The position numbers and the translations under genes were made by a program. A model generated the notes under the pieces. The model was given only the letters and a program-made list of their open reading frames with translations. It did not search any database and was not told the DNA's origin. Of a stretch of DNA of 64,000 nt, positions 1-9,642 are shown piece after piece; within the stretch, counting starts at the first letter, position 1; each line of letters opens with the position of its first letter. Source of the stretch: Algoriphagus taiwanensis (lineage in GTDB: Bacteria; Bacteroidota; Bacteroidia; Cytophagales; Cyclobacteriaceae); NCBI RefSeq assembly GCF_036245645.1, contig NZ_BTPE01000011.1, positions 62,001-126,000 on the forward strand. The letters run 5' to 3'.

Positions 1-71
1 TAAAACTCATTACGTATTGAAATTTATTATGGTTTGTTTTTTTTGAAAAATTCTGGGCTGATATTTGGGCC

Positions 72-1031
72 ATGGATTTTCAAATTTTGATTAACAACCT
101 CACGAATCCGAGTTTACTCTTTTTCGTTTTGGGGATTTTGGCGGTGAGGTTCAAAAGTGATCTGGAAATACCCGGCAGCAGTGCCAAATTCATCGCACTT
201 TATCTCATGCTGTCCATCGGGTTTAAGGGAGGACAGGAATTATCCCACAGTGAATTTGATTCTACGATCCTGTGGGCATTGATTTTTGGACTGTTTCTGT
301 CTGCTTCCATTCCATTTTATACCTTTTTTATTCTTAAGAAAAAGCTTGGTGTGGCCAATGCCTCCGCTATTTCGGCTTCCTATGGATCTATTTCTGCCGT
401 TACATTTGTGGCTGCTGTTGCCTTTTTGGATGTGCAGGGCACTACATTCGGAGGGCATATGGTGGCGGTAATGGCTTTGATGGAAGCTCCAGCCATTATC
501 TCAGGGGTGATCTTGCTAAGGAAATATTCCGAACAAAAACCAGAAGGCGGCCTGAAAAAAATTATCATCCATGCTTTTACCAATGGTTCCGTATTGCTGA
601 TTTTGGGAAGCTTGGTGATTGGGTTGATAGCGGATGAAAAGCAGGCAGAAGGGATCAAACCCTTCGTGACGGATATTTTCAAAGGTTTTTTGGCCGTATT
701 CCTCTTGGATATGGGGATCAATAGTGGCAGGAAGCTAAAAGCCTTTTTCAAGACCGGCTATTTTTCTACCGTATTTGCCATTGTCATTCCCTTAATTAAT
801 GGCTGTGCGGTGGCGTTTTTGACTCACTGGATTGCTCCTGGAGTTGGGGATCGGCTGATTTTCTCCATTTTGGCAGCGTCGGCATCTTATATCGCAGTTC
901 CGGCAGCTATGAAGTTAGCCAATCCAGAGGCTGATGAAGGCCTGTACGTTCCTATGGCGTTGGCTATCACGTTTCCATTCAATATCACCCTGGGAATGCC
1001 GATTTATTGGATGATTATCCAAGCCTTCTAA
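72..1031 (+). CDS. SbtA-like sodium-dependent bicarbonate transporter
   Basis: A 319-residue, almost entirely hydrophobic protein with about ten membrane segments in two similar halves. The N-terminal run around FVLGILAVRFKSDLEIPG and the central GINSGRKL segment are typical of the SbtA/DUF897 family, which in cyanobacteria imports bicarbonate with sodium across the inner membrane. The length is within the family range. The usual PII-like partner SbtB is not present downstream, where the next gene is on the opposite strand, so any regulation must differ. In a heterotroph the role could be bicarbonate supply for carboxylases; the substrate is inferred from the family. Confidence 0.85.
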   Translation: MDFQILINNLTNPSLLFFVLGILAVRFKSDLEIPGSSAKFIALYLMLSIGFKGGQELSHSEFDSTILWALIFGLFLSASIPFYTFFILKKKLGVANASAISASYGSISAVTFVAAVAFLDVQGTTFGGHMVAVMALMEAPAIISGVILLRKYSEQKPEGGLKKIIIHAFTNGSVLLILGSLVIGLIADEKQAEGIKPFVTDIFKGFLAVFLLDMGINSGRKLKAFFKTGYFSTVFAIVIPLINGCAVAFLTHWIAPGVGDRLIFSILAASASYIAVPAAMKLANPEADEGLYVPMALAITFPFNITLGMPIYWMIIQAF

Positions 1032-1035
1032 AAGT

Positions 1036-1440
1036 TCAACTGATGAATTTGGCTTTTTCTTCGGGTGTAGGAAGTCTGCAAGTACTTTTTTTACCAAACC
1101 ACCGGTATCGGTTCTTTCCGATCCAATCATAAATCGGATCCCGGAGAAAGGCAGGAATAAAAATCAAAGGATAAAGCAAGGGCCAAAGCCCGGAAAGGTG
1201 TCTGGCAATCTTGAGGGCGCCGGTACTCCGGAAGTAGGCTTTTTCCCCTTCTATCAAAACCAAGGAATCCAAATAGTCTCCTTTGATTTGAAGTTTTTTC
1301 AGGAGGCTTTTGCCTGCTTCACTTTGCAATGCCCCAACCAAGAATCGGTTATGTTTATCTCTTTTTAAGATAAAATCGATTGAGGTATTGCAAAGATTAC
1401 AGACTCCGTCAAAAAGAATGACTGACTTGCCCGGGATCAT
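1036..1440 (-). CDS. DCC-family thiol-disulfide oxidoreductase (DUF393)
   Basis: A 134-residue soluble protein opening with VILFDGVCNLCN, the DxxCxxC signature of the DCC family (DUF393), predicted to have a thioredoxin-like fold. The motif GALQSEAGK and the C-terminal YRWFGKK region also fit. Its ATG overlaps the stop codon of the large secreted protein gene upstream by four bases (ATGA at 1437-1440), so the two are probably translated together. No member has a firmly known substrate. It may act on thiols or disulfides, but a link to the Cys-containing secreted neighbour is only inference. Confidence 0.85.
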   Translation of the reverse strand: MIPGKSVILFDGVCNLCNTSIDFILKRDKHNRFLVGALQSEAGKSLLKKLQIKGDYLDSLVLIEGEKAYFRSTGALKIARHLSGLWPLLYPLIFIPAFLRDPIYDWIGKNRYRWFGKKSTCRLPTPEEKAKFIS

Positions 1441-4214
1441 CTCAGGATTTGAATGGTGCCTTTCAATTCTCGGTCTCTTAGGCTTGGATCTAGGACATCA
1501 AAGAAGACTTTTCCTGAATAGAAATAGGTGCCTGCCGGAAGATCGTTTCCATTGGAATCTCTTCCATCCCAGCGAATGAAAATATCATTTTCGTTGTTTT
1601 CCAGGCTATTATAACGGAATACTTCCGTGCCCCACCGGTTCACAATAAAGATTTCAACACCTGTCACAAATCTCGGACAGGCAGAGAATGGATTGTCGAA
1701 GGCAATGAAGGTATCGTTGTTTCCATCTCCATTTGGAGTAAAGGCATTGGGCAAATTGTAGACCGGACAATTGTCCACACAGACTACATTGCTTGGCTCG
1801 CTTTCATTGCCAGATCGATCTACCGCAGTGATGTAGTAGCATCCTCGATAGTTAGGAAGGTTGGTCAGGGTAGCATCCAGAGTCAAATTGGAATATTCTC
1901 CTACCAAATTGAAAACACCTTCTTCTCCGTCCGGAGTAAAATACAAGCGATATCCACTGAGTTCGTCATCACAATTTCCTGAGAAATCCGGTTCCCAACT
2001 CAGTTCATGCTCGAAGGTATTGGAATTGCAAGGTTGTTCGGCAACATAGGCAGAGCATTCGGGTCCTTCAAAAGTCAGGACAGGAGGGCAGGGCAACCTG
2101 TCGTCATCCGGTTTTGCACAGATGATTTGCGACTTGTTTTCTAAAGGATAAGTGATTCGGTCCACATTATAAGAGCCTTTGGTCACTACGAAATAGCAAT
2201 ATTCCGTGTCTCTGTTTAGTGGTACTCCATTGAAGCTGCCGTCATCCAAGAAAGTAAAGCCTTGAGTAGTCACGTCCACTTCGGCTATTTTTTCGAAAGT
2301 CAGATCATCTGAGGCTTCAGGATCGGTTCTGTTTCTCCATACCTCATGCGGAAATTGAGCGACCTGATTATTCCATGGAACTTGGAAAGTCCAATTCAGT
2401 TCTATGGCTTCATTGATAATTGTTGGCTCCAAGCGTACAGAAGAAGCAGAGGAGGAGGTGTCAATTTTAATGTTTTGATCCAGCAAAACGACCTTGTAGT
2501 TGTAAACAAGGTTTTCGGTATTCAGTCCGGTATCGGTAAACAAGGTGTCTGAAGTGATGCCGAGACTTACTCGGTTTTGGTTGCCTTCAAAACCTTCACT
2601 TCTCAGAAGCTCGTAGGTGTAAGGGCCCGGGAATTGAGTTACATCAATGTCATAAGGAGGCGTCCACTTGACGAAAATCTCCCCTTCCGCTAAATCCGTT
2701 TCTTCCACACTCACATTGGTGATGATTGGGACATCCACATCAATAGTAAGACAGATTTCCTCCGACACTATACTTAAACCAGCTCTAGGTTCAGGGAAAG
2801 CTGCTACCAGTCGATAGCAATAGGTATTACCAGGAGCCAGACCCTCCCCACCATTCAGATCTTTGAAGCTGAAGGTGTTCATGTCAGTGATTCCTACAAG
2901 TTCATATCCGGGACGGATGCCAGTCTCACAGGAATCAGGCTGATAGGGATCTGAATTGATTCTTCTCCAGATTTGCATTTCCTGTGCCGTAGAAGCACAG
3001 CCATAAGGGTCCCAGGAAAGCTCCGCAGTTCTTCCTGGCATTTGTTCGATTTGATCCCAAACGGGTGGAGGACCGATTACTTTGATTCTCCAGGTTTTGA
3101 TATCTACCAGCTTGGGTCCAGACCGAGGTTGGTCGGTGATTCGCACACGTACATCGTATTCTCTTTCTCTGACGTGGCTGCAGACCGTTTGCCAATTGAA
3201 ATTGACTATGCCCGGCTGAGGCTGGAAAGCATTTTCAGGGGTATAGGTAGCTGGAGAAGTAGTGATTTCAATGGGTTCTCCAAAAACTTCGATTTTGATC
3301 GGATCCCCGTCAGGGTCTTGTCCCTGAATAATTTCCTCGATAAGGGTACCTGCTTCGACGCAAAGATCAGGAGGCAAAATGAGCTCAGGTCTTCGGTTGT
3401 TGGAGTTTTCGATGATGATCTGCATATCACGCACCACATAGCCGATCTGCTCAAATCTTCCGTTGATTTTTCTCCATTCAATTATTCGAAAGGCCACATT
3501 GAACTGTCCCGCAGTTCCGGGAGCGTCCCAAATTAAATCCCCAAAAACAGGGTCAATCCCAAACAATGCCGGAGTTGCTCCAGATTCTTGGCTGGTGCTG
3601 AATTCAGCCACATTTGGGTCTCGATAGTTATTCACTTCTCGTTGAAAAGCCTGCTTGGGGACATCTATCGCATAAGAGAGACTGTCTCCATCCGGATCGT
3701 AAGCACCCGGATTATGGATATAGCGTACGTTTACCGCTCCATTGTCTACAGGGGGAATGGTGAGGACTGGGGAATTATTTACTCCGATGAAAGGATCAAT
3801 GTTGATTTCGGTTTCCACATAAAAAGGAGTATCCACCGAATTATCCATGTTCAGGGTCAAATCATTTCTGTTAAATTCCTGAAAGCGGATTTTGTATCTC
3901 CCTGGACCTTGAAAAGTATGCGTGATGACAAATATGTTTTCCTCAATCTGATCTCCTAAATCTCTCACCAACGAAAAATCCGCCTCGGTATTTAGCTGTT
4001 CTTCTCTTCCGTCTCCAAAGTTGATCGTACCAGGGCCAAAGACCACACTCGATCTGGTATCGGTGTAGCCCACTACCGTGATTCTATAGGTGAGGGTTTG
4101 AACTGAAATCCGCTCTGCAATGATCTCACCAGCCCGGATGTGGGTGGCAAAAGACTCATGGATCATCCCAAGCAGTGCAATGAAAAATGTAAAGAGCGAA
4201 AATTTAAGCTTCAT
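1437..4214 (-). CDS. T9SS type B sorting-domain secreted multidomain protein
   Basis: A 925-residue protein with a signal peptide (about residues 1-23, cleavage near SFA-THIRAG), then several beta-sandwich repeats of PKD/fibronectin III type, for example ITDQPRSGP and YCYRLVAAFPEP. The last ~106 residues form a canonical gliding-motility-associated C-terminal domain: PNAFTPNGDGNND near residue 822, then VNRWGTEVF, IRWDGRDSNG and LPAGTYFY. Family knowledge says such domains direct passage through the type IX secretion system to the cell surface or outside. It is divergent from sdhC and overlaps the downstream DCC gene. The binding target is unknown. This protein is a useful reference for the variant sorting domains at 43-56 kb. 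Confidence 0.88.
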   Translation of the reverse strand: MKLKFSLFTFFIALLGMIHESFATHIRAGEIIAERISVQTLTYRITVVGYTDTRSSVVFGPGTINFGDGREEQLNTEADFSLVRDLGDQIEENIFVITHTFQGPGRYKIRFQEFNRNDLTLNMDNSVDTPFYVETEINIDPFIGVNNSPVLTIPPVDNGAVNVRYIHNPGAYDPDGDSLSYAIDVPKQAFQREVNNYRDPNVAEFSTSQESGATPALFGIDPVFGDLIWDAPGTAGQFNVAFRIIEWRKINGRFEQIGYVVRDMQIIIENSNNRRPELILPPDLCVEAGTLIEEIIQGQDPDGDPIKIEVFGEPIEITTSPATYTPENAFQPQPGIVNFNWQTVCSHVREREYDVRVRITDQPRSGPKLVDIKTWRIKVIGPPPVWDQIEQMPGRTAELSWDPYGCASTAQEMQIWRRINSDPYQPDSCETGIRPGYELVGITDMNTFSFKDLNGGEGLAPGNTYCYRLVAAFPEPRAGLSIVSEEICLTIDVDVPIITNVSVEETDLAEGEIFVKWTPPYDIDVTQFPGPYTYELLRSEGFEGNQNRVSLGITSDTLFTDTGLNTENLVYNYKVVLLDQNIKIDTSSSASSVRLEPTIINEAIELNWTFQVPWNNQVAQFPHEVWRNRTDPEASDDLTFEKIAEVDVTTQGFTFLDDGSFNGVPLNRDTEYCYFVVTKGSYNVDRITYPLENKSQIICAKPDDDRLPCPPVLTFEGPECSAYVAEQPCNSNTFEHELSWEPDFSGNCDDELSGYRLYFTPDGEEGVFNLVGEYSNLTLDATLTNLPNYRGCYYITAVDRSGNESEPSNVVCVDNCPVYNLPNAFTPNGDGNNDTFIAFDNPFSACPRFVTGVEIFIVNRWGTEVFRYNSLENNENDIFIRWDGRDSNGNDLPAGTYFYSGKVFFDVLDPSLRDRELKGTIQILR

Positions 4215-4449
4215 GAGGGTTTGCTTTGGTCTTTGTTTGTGAAAAACGCCGCTACAGCAGTAAAAGTTACTTCATCTAGCGGAGTTATTTTTCTTTTCTT
4301 TCAGATTGACAAGGAGAAAGGAGAATTTCCGGGGTTTTTCAAACAATAAAAATAAACAGGCTGTTGGCATAATAACGAATGAAGGGGAAAAAGCTTAGGA
4401 ATATTATTATTTAGAAACAATTAAAATAAGCGCATGGAACTCGATTGCA
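4215..4449. other. Intergenic region between secreted protein gene and sdhC
   Basis: With the sdhC promoter and leader this is a 317-base gap between divergent genes. It is AT-rich and carries no convincing gene. I did not find a full TTG-N20-TAnnTTTG match on the minus strand for the secreted protein. A short open frame at 4140-4349 runs antisense into the signal peptide of the secreted protein and looks like chance. Confidence 0.5.
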
Positions 4450-4480
4450 TTGTTTGCTAGTCCGCTCCCGTTTAAATTTG
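4450..4480 (+). promoter_or_regulatory. Probable promoter of sdhCAB
   Basis: TTG at 4450-4452 and TAAATTTG at 4473-4480 are separated by 20 bases, matching the Bacteroidota housekeeping consensus (TTG, 17-23 bases, TAnnTTTG). The sdhC start at 4532 lies about 50 bases downstream, giving a short leader. Confidence 0.65.
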
Positions 4481-4531
4481 GCCTCAAATTAATGCAAAAG
4501 AAATTCGTTCTAAACTAATCGCATCACTTGT

Positions 4532-5212
4532 ATGAGTTGGGTTACAAAAACCTTGAGCAGTACCTTAGGTAGAAAGTTAATCATGGCCTTGACCGGGTTG
4601 TTTTTGATCCTGTTTTTGACAGGTCACGTGTCCGGCAACTTGCTTTTGTTTAAAAATGACGGTGGAGAGGCATTTAATATATATGCCAAGTTTATGACGA
4701 CCAATCCGGCAGTCAAAATCCTCTCTTATCTGACATACATCTCCATTATTGGTCACGTCATTTACTCCATTTTCCTGACCAGACACAACAAATCAGCCAG
4801 GCCGGTGGGCTATGCTGAGTCCAAAGCTGCTACAAGCAGTACCTGGTCTTCCAGAAATATGGGTATTTTGGGTACTATCATTTTGGTATTCCTTGTGGTG
4901 CATTTGCAAGGATTTTGGGCCAAAATGCACTGGGGCGAAATGCCCATGGTAACAATCGAAGGAGAGGAATATAAAAATCTTTTCCTCATCGTAAGTGAAG
5001 CCTTCAAGCAAGAGTGGCTGGTGGCTCTTTACGTGATTTCCATGGGATTTTTGGCATTCCACCTTTCTCACGGCTTTGCATCTGCATTTCAGACTTTGGG
5101 TCTGAATCATAAAAAGTATTCACCTGCTATCAAGGCGGTGGGACAGTTCTACTGCATAGTAGTTCCTATCCTTTTCGCCAGCATGCCTTTATATATTTAC
5201 TTTACTAGTTAA
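4532..5212 (+). CDS. sdhC: Succinate dehydrogenase cytochrome b subunit SdhC
   Basis: A 226-residue membrane anchor with five hydrophobic segments, matching the b558-type single-subunit anchor of Bacteroidota and Bacillus-type complex II. The opening TKTLSSTLGRKLIMALTGL and GHVSGNLLLF with its histidine are characteristic, and further histidines (IGHVIYS, VVHLQGFW, FHLSHGF) can ligate the two haems. It would anchor the SdhAB dimer to the inner membrane and pass electrons to menaquinone. It is the first gene of sdhCAB, with a strong promoter match upstream and only 13 bases to sdhA. Confidence 0.95.
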   Translation: MSWVTKTLSSTLGRKLIMALTGLFLILFLTGHVSGNLLLFKNDGGEAFNIYAKFMTTNPAVKILSYLTYISIIGHVIYSIFLTRHNKSARPVGYAESKAATSSTWSSRNMGILGTIILVFLVVHLQGFWAKMHWGEMPMVTIEGEEYKNLFLIVSEAFKQEWLVALYVISMGFLAFHLSHGFASAFQTLGLNHKKYSPAIKAVGQFYCIVVPILFASMPLYIYFTS

Positions 5213-5225
5213 TCCATAGTCCCGT

Positions 5226-7160
5226 ATGATACTAGATTCCAAAATACCTGCTGGTCCATTGGCAGAAAAGTGGACTAAGCATAAGTTCAACAGCAAGCTG
5301 GTCAATCCGGCAAACAAAAGAAAATACGATGTCATCGTAGTGGGAACGGGCTTGGCAGGAGCATCTGCCGCGGCCTCATTAGCGGAGTTGGGATACAATG
5401 TCAAGGCCTTTTGTTTCCAGGACAGCCCGAGAAGAGCGCACTCTATTGCAGCTCAGGGTGGAATCAACGCTGCTAAGAACTACCAAAACGACGGTGACTC
5501 TGTATTCAGATTATTCTATGACACGATCAAGGGGGGTGACTATCGGGCAAGAGAAGCCAATGTCTACCGACTTGCAGAAGTGTCTGTCAAAATCATCGAC
5601 CAATGTGTGGCACAAGGTGTTCCTTTTGCCCGTGAATACGGTGGACTCTTGGCCAACAGATCTTTCGGTGGGGCTCAGGTATCCCGGACTTTTTACGCAC
5701 GGGGCCAAACCGGACAGCAATTGCTTTTGGGAGCTTATTCAGCGCTTAGCCGTCAGGTAGCGAATGGAAAAGTAAAGCTTTATCCAAGAACAGAAATGAT
5801 GGATGTGGTCGTCATTGATGGCCATGCCAGAGGAATTGTAACACGAAACCTAATCACCGGAGCCGTAGAGACCCATGCTGCTCATGCAGTTTTGCTTTGC
5901 ACCGGCGGATATGGTAACGTCTTCTTCCTATCAACCAATGCAATGGGTTCCAATGTAACGGCGGCTTGGAGAGCTCACAAGCGCGGTGCTTACTTTGCGA
6001 ACCCTTGCTTTACCCAGATTCACCCTACCTGTATTCCTGTTTCAGGTGATCATCAGTCCAAGTTGACATTGATGTCCGAATCTCTCAGAAATGACGGACG
6101 AGTATGGGTGCCGGCGACTAAAGAAACGGCTGAAAAACTCAGAAAAGGCCAAATCAAGGCCAACGATATCAAGGAGGAAGACAGAGATTACTTCTTGGAA
6201 AGAAAATATCCTTCCTTCGGTAACCTTGTTCCTCGAGATGTTGCTTCCAGAAATGCGAAATATGTCTGCGACGAGGGCCGTGGAGTGAATGAAACCGGCG
6301 AGGCTGTTTTCTTGGACTTCCGTGATGCGATCAAGCGAGATGGAAGAAATATCATCGAGCAGAAGTACGGCAACCTTTTCGATATGTACAAGCAAATCAC
6401 CGGAGAGGATCCATATCAAGTGCCCATGATGATTTATCCTGCGGTTCACTACACCATGGGAGGTCTGTGGGTGGATTACAACTTGATGACTACCGTTCCT
6501 GGCTTGTATGCTTTGGGAGAAGCCAACTTCTCAGACCATGGTGCTAACCGACTAGGAGCGTCTGCACTGATGCAGGGATTGGCGGATGGATATTTCGTGA
6601 TTCCTTACACTGTAGGAGACTATTTGGCTCAAGTACCGCCTAAGAAAGTGGATGAAAACCATCCTGAATTTGCCAAGGCTAAAGAAGAGGTTCAAAATCG
6701 AATCAAGACCATTCTTTCCATCAATGGATCCAAGACTGTGGATTACTTCCATAAGAAATTGGGCAAGATCATGTGGAATGAGTGTGGTATGGCAAGAACT
6801 GCTGAAGGCTTGAAAAAGGCTAAAGCTGAAATTCAGGCCCTGAAAGCTGATTTTTGGAAGGATGTCAAAGTCTTGGGTACCAATGAGGAATTGAACCAAT
6901 CTCTCGAAAAAGCCCATCGAGTAGCTGATTTCTTGGAATTGGGAGAATTGATGGTGGATGACGCGCTCAACAGAGAAGAGTCTTGCGGTGGACACTTCCG
7001 TGAAGAATACCAAACACCAGAAGGGGAAGCACTTCGTGACGATGAAAACTTCGCCTACGTGGCCGCTTGGAAATATGTTGGAGAGGGTACTCAAGAGGAG
7101 CTCTACAAAGAACCGCTTGAGTTTGAAAATGTGAAGTTGACCCAGCGTAGTTATAAATAA
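5226..7160 (+). CDS. sdhA: Succinate dehydrogenase/fumarate reductase flavoprotein subunit SdhA
   Basis: A 644-residue flavoprotein that oxidises succinate to fumarate (or the reverse). The Rossmann motif VGTGLAGASAAASLAELG lies near residue 40. The FAD-attachment region RRAHSIAAQGGINA carries the histidine that normally binds FAD covalently. HPTCIPV, PAVHYTMGGLWVD and GANRLGASALMQGL are substrate and active-site signatures. The length, with a C-terminal extension, fits the Bacteroidota/Bacillus-type subfamily. It is the second gene of sdhCAB and is followed after 29 bases by sdhB. Confidence 0.97.
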   Translation: MILDSKIPAGPLAEKWTKHKFNSKLVNPANKRKYDVIVVGTGLAGASAAASLAELGYNVKAFCFQDSPRRAHSIAAQGGINAAKNYQNDGDSVFRLFYDTIKGGDYRAREANVYRLAEVSVKIIDQCVAQGVPFAREYGGLLANRSFGGAQVSRTFYARGQTGQQLLLGAYSALSRQVANGKVKLYPRTEMMDVVVIDGHARGIVTRNLITGAVETHAAHAVLLCTGGYGNVFFLSTNAMGSNVTAAWRAHKRGAYFANPCFTQIHPTCIPVSGDHQSKLTLMSESLRNDGRVWVPATKETAEKLRKGQIKANDIKEEDRDYFLERKYPSFGNLVPRDVASRNAKYVCDEGRGVNETGEAVFLDFRDAIKRDGRNIIEQKYGNLFDMYKQITGEDPYQVPMMIYPAVHYTMGGLWVDYNLMTTVPGLYALGEANFSDHGANRLGASALMQGLADGYFVIPYTVGDYLAQVPPKKVDENHPEFAKAKEEVQNRIKTILSINGSKTVDYFHKKLGKIMWNECGMARTAEGLKKAKAEIQALKADFWKDVKVLGTNEELNQSLEKAHRVADFLELGELMVDDALNREESCGGHFREEYQTPEGEALRDDENFAYVAAWKYVGEGTQEELYKEPLEFENVKLTQRSYK

Positions 7161-7189
7161 TCGTTTGACAATAATTCATAGCTAGAAAT

Positions 7190-7939
7190 ATGAAATTGAC
7201 ATTAAAAATTTGGAGACAGAAGAATAACTCAGACAAGGGAGGTTTTGCGACTTACCCTGTTGATGGGATTTCAAAAGACATGTCTTTCTTGGAGATGTTG
7301 GATGTGCTGAATGATCAATTGACTGAAAAGGGTGAAGACCCGGTTCATTTTGATCACGATTGCCGAGAAGGTATCTGTGGTATGTGCTCCTTATATATCA
7401 ATGGTAAGCCGCATGGTCCTTTGCAAACCACCACTTGCCAGCTGCATATGCGCTCCTTCAATGACGGAGAGACCATCACCATTGAGCCTTGGAGAGCCAA
7501 AGCCTTCCCTGTAGTCAAAGATTTGGTGGTAGATCGCTCTGCCTTTGACCGAATCATCCAAGCGGGAGGATACGTGTCTGTAAATACAGGAGGGGTTCCT
7601 GATGCCAATGAAATCCCAGTTCCAAAGACCGTAGCAGATTTGGCGATGGATGCGGCACAGTGTATCGGATGCGGTGCCTGTGTAGCAGCTTGTAAAAACG
7701 CCTCAGCCATGCTCTTCACCTCTGCTAAGATCTCCCAATTGGCACTTTTGCCTCAGGGACAGGTAGAAAGAAAGACGAGAGCAGAAAAGATGGTTGCGCA
7801 GATGGATGCCGAAGGGTTCGGTGCTTGTACCAACACCGGTGCCTGTGAGGCAGAATGTCCAAAAGGCATTTCAATTACCAACATTGCTAGAATGAACAGA
7901 GAATACTTCAGTGCTGTCGTCAGCAGTGAATCTGTGTAA
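7190..7939 (+). CDS. sdhB: Succinate dehydrogenase/fumarate reductase iron-sulfur subunit SdhB
   Basis: A 249-residue iron-sulfur protein that carries electrons from SdhA to the haem anchor. The [2Fe-2S] domain shows CREGICGMC followed by TTTCQLH near residues 60-85. The C-terminal ferredoxin domain shows CIGCGACVAACK and CTNTGACEAECPKGI for the [4Fe-4S] and [3Fe-4S] clusters. It is the last gene of the operon and is followed by a strong hairpin terminator. The organism therefore has a complete complex II here, serving the TCA cycle and the respiratory chain. Confidence 0.97.
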   Translation: MKLTLKIWRQKNNSDKGGFATYPVDGISKDMSFLEMLDVLNDQLTEKGEDPVHFDHDCREGICGMCSLYINGKPHGPLQTTTCQLHMRSFNDGETITIEPWRAKAFPVVKDLVVDRSAFDRIIQAGGYVSVNTGGVPDANEIPVPKTVADLAMDAAQCIGCGACVAACKNASAMLFTSAKISQLALLPQGQVERKTRAEKMVAQMDAEGFGACTNTGACEAECPKGISITNIARMNREYFSAVVSSESV

Positions 7940-7965
7940 TGGGACTTGATAATTTTGATTCAATG

Positions 7966-7993
7966 AAACCGGAGTAGGCTCCGGTTTTTTTTT
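7966..7993 (+). terminator. Rho-independent terminator after sdhB
   Basis: A perfect 9-bp stem (AAACCGGAG with CTCCGGTTT), loop TAGG, followed by an uninterrupted T run. It starts about 27 bases after the sdhB stop and should end the sdhCAB transcript. Confidence 0.9.
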
Positions 7994-8132
7994 GACCTCA
8001 TTCGATTACCCTTTGATTAAAATAATCCCGGAAGATGATTGCTAATGCGGTTCAAATTAAGTTTAAAAATAGTATTATTTCAAGGGTAAATTTGACTTAA
8101 TAAATTGAATTAGCTTAAAAAACCAAATAAAA

Positions 8133-8163
8133 TTGGCCTTTTACCACTTTTTCACTAACTTTG
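8133..8163 (+). promoter_or_regulatory. Probable promoter of the symporter operon
   Basis: TTG at 8133-8135 and TAACTTTG at 8156-8163 are spaced by 20 bases, a very good Bacteroidota housekeeping promoter match. The first gene starts at 8209, so the leader is about 40 bases. It lies in the AT-rich gap after the sdhB terminator. Confidence 0.7.
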
Positions 8164-8208
8164 AAAAATTATATTTTAAATTTCTTTTGTTACACAAGTT
8201 AGATAATA

Positions 8209-9642
8209 ATGCATTTACTGGATCTGGGGATCTTTTTGGCCTACATGCTAGCCATGCTGGGCGTGGGAGTATATTTCATGAAAAAGAATTCCAGCCAGGA
8301 GGATTATTATGTAGGGGGAAGATCAATTGGAAGTCTACATATTGGGCTTTCGGTAGTAGCTACTGATGTAGGCGGAGGTTTTTCCATTGGCCTGGGTGGA
8401 CTCGGTTTTGCCATGGGTATTTCCGGTTCATGGATGCTTTTTACAGGCCTTCTTGGGGCATGGCTTGCTGCAGTTCTTTTGATTCCCAAAGTCAAATCCA
8501 ATCCTTCTTTTGCGCGATTTTTTACTTTTCCCCAGATCATCGGTTATCTTTTTAATCAAAAGGCCGCAAAGATTGCTGCCCTTATTTGCTTTATAGGGTA
8601 TTTAGGCTTCACTTCTTCCCAGCTTTTAGCCGGGGCAAAGCTTGCCTCGGGAACTTTTGAATCTCTAGACTTGCACACTGCACTCTTAATCATGGGGGTG
8701 ATCGCCGTGGTTTATACCGTATTGGGAGGATTGAAGGCAGTAATTTATACCGACACAGTCCAATGGATCATTTTGATGTTGGGCCTGATGTTGATCGGGA
8801 TTCCTGTAGCCTATTCCTACGTGGGAGGCTGGGAAGGCATCACTCAAACTCTCCCGCAGGAGTTTTTCTCCCTCTGTAATCTGGCATGGCAGGATTTGGT
8901 GAATTGGGGAGTGACTATTATCCCGATTTGGTTTGTGGGAATGACGCTGTATCAGCGGATTTTTGCAGCTCGGGATGAGAAATCAGCCAAAAAGGCCTGG
9001 TTTATCGCCGGCCTGTTTGAATGGCCGATCATGGCTTTTTTGGGAGTCAGTCTCGGGCTTTTGTCCAGAGTGGCTGTTGAGCAGGGAGCCTTGGAAGGCT
9101 TTACCACCGCGATGGACCCAGAAATGGGTCTGCCGGTTTTACTCAGTCAGATTCTTCCTGTTGGAATCCTTGGTCTGATGATGTCCGCTTATTTCTCTGC
9201 AGTACTATCTACGGCTGATTCCTGCCTAATGGCTGCTTCGGGTAATCTGACCACCGATCTTCTTTCCAATCAGCTGAAAGGCCGACCCATGCATCAGGAA
9301 GTGCGAATCAGTCAGCTGCTTACCTTGGTCATCGGGATCATTGCTGTGCTGATTGCTTGGCAGATGACTGAAGTCCTGAGCTTGATGCTCTATTCCTATG
9401 CATTTATGGTTTCAGGACTTTTGGTTCCTGTTGTAGCAGGTTTGTTTTTGGATATAAGAAATCCTACCGCAGCAATCTTCTCGATGATTATTGGCGGAAG
9501 TGTTACCGCAGGACTTACCTTGTTGGAAGCGGATCTTCCCCTTGGATTGGATGCCAATCTCTTTGGAATAGCAGGCTCAGCAGTGAGTTATCTGCTGGTT
9601 TATAATTTTAGAAGAAAAGAAAATAAAACAACAACGATATGA
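8209..9642 (+). CDS. Sodium:solute symporter family protein
   Basis: A 477-residue inner-membrane protein with about thirteen hydrophobic segments. The N-terminal MLGVGVYFMKKNSSQEDYYVGGR (DYYVGGR box) and GLSVVATDVGGG are typical of the SSS family (PutP/PanF/SGLT type), which uses the sodium gradient to import organic solutes. MMSAYFSAVLSTADS is the conserved segment that contributes to the sodium site. The substrate cannot be read from the sequence. It is the first gene of a three-gene unit and overlaps the acetyltransferase by four bases. An amino-acid-like substrate would fit the acetyltransferase and racemase neighbours, but that is inference. Confidence 0.9.
   Translation: MHLLDLGIFLAYMLAMLGVGVYFMKKNSSQEDYYVGGRSIGSLHIGLSVVATDVGGGFSIGLGGLGFAMGISGSWMLFTGLLGAWLAAVLLIPKVKSNPSFARFFTFPQIIGYLFNQKAAKIAALICFIGYLGFTSSQLLAGAKLASGTFESLDLHTALLIMGVIAVVYTVLGGLKAVIYTDTVQWIILMLGLMLIGIPVAYSYVGGWEGITQTLPQEFFSLCNLAWQDLVNWGVTIIPIWFVGMTLYQRIFAARDEKSAKKAWFIAGLFEWPIMAFLGVSLGLLSRVAVEQGALEGFTTAMDPEMGLPVLLSQILPVGILGLMMSAYFSAVLSTADSCLMAASGNLTTDLLSNQLKGRPMHQEVRISQLLTLVIGIIAVLIAWQMTEVLSLMLYSYAFMVSGLLVPVVAGLFLDIRNPTAAIFSMIIGGSVTAGLTLLEADLPLGLDANLFGIAGSAVSYLLVYNFRRKENKTTTI

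Noticed and set aside
2973..3536. Open frame of 187 residues on the plus strand
   Set aside because: It is antisense within the 925-residue secreted protein gene, whose motifs in the minus frame are clear.
4140..4349. Small gene between the secreted protein and sdhC
   Set aside because: It runs antisense into the signal peptide of the secreted protein and has no family features.
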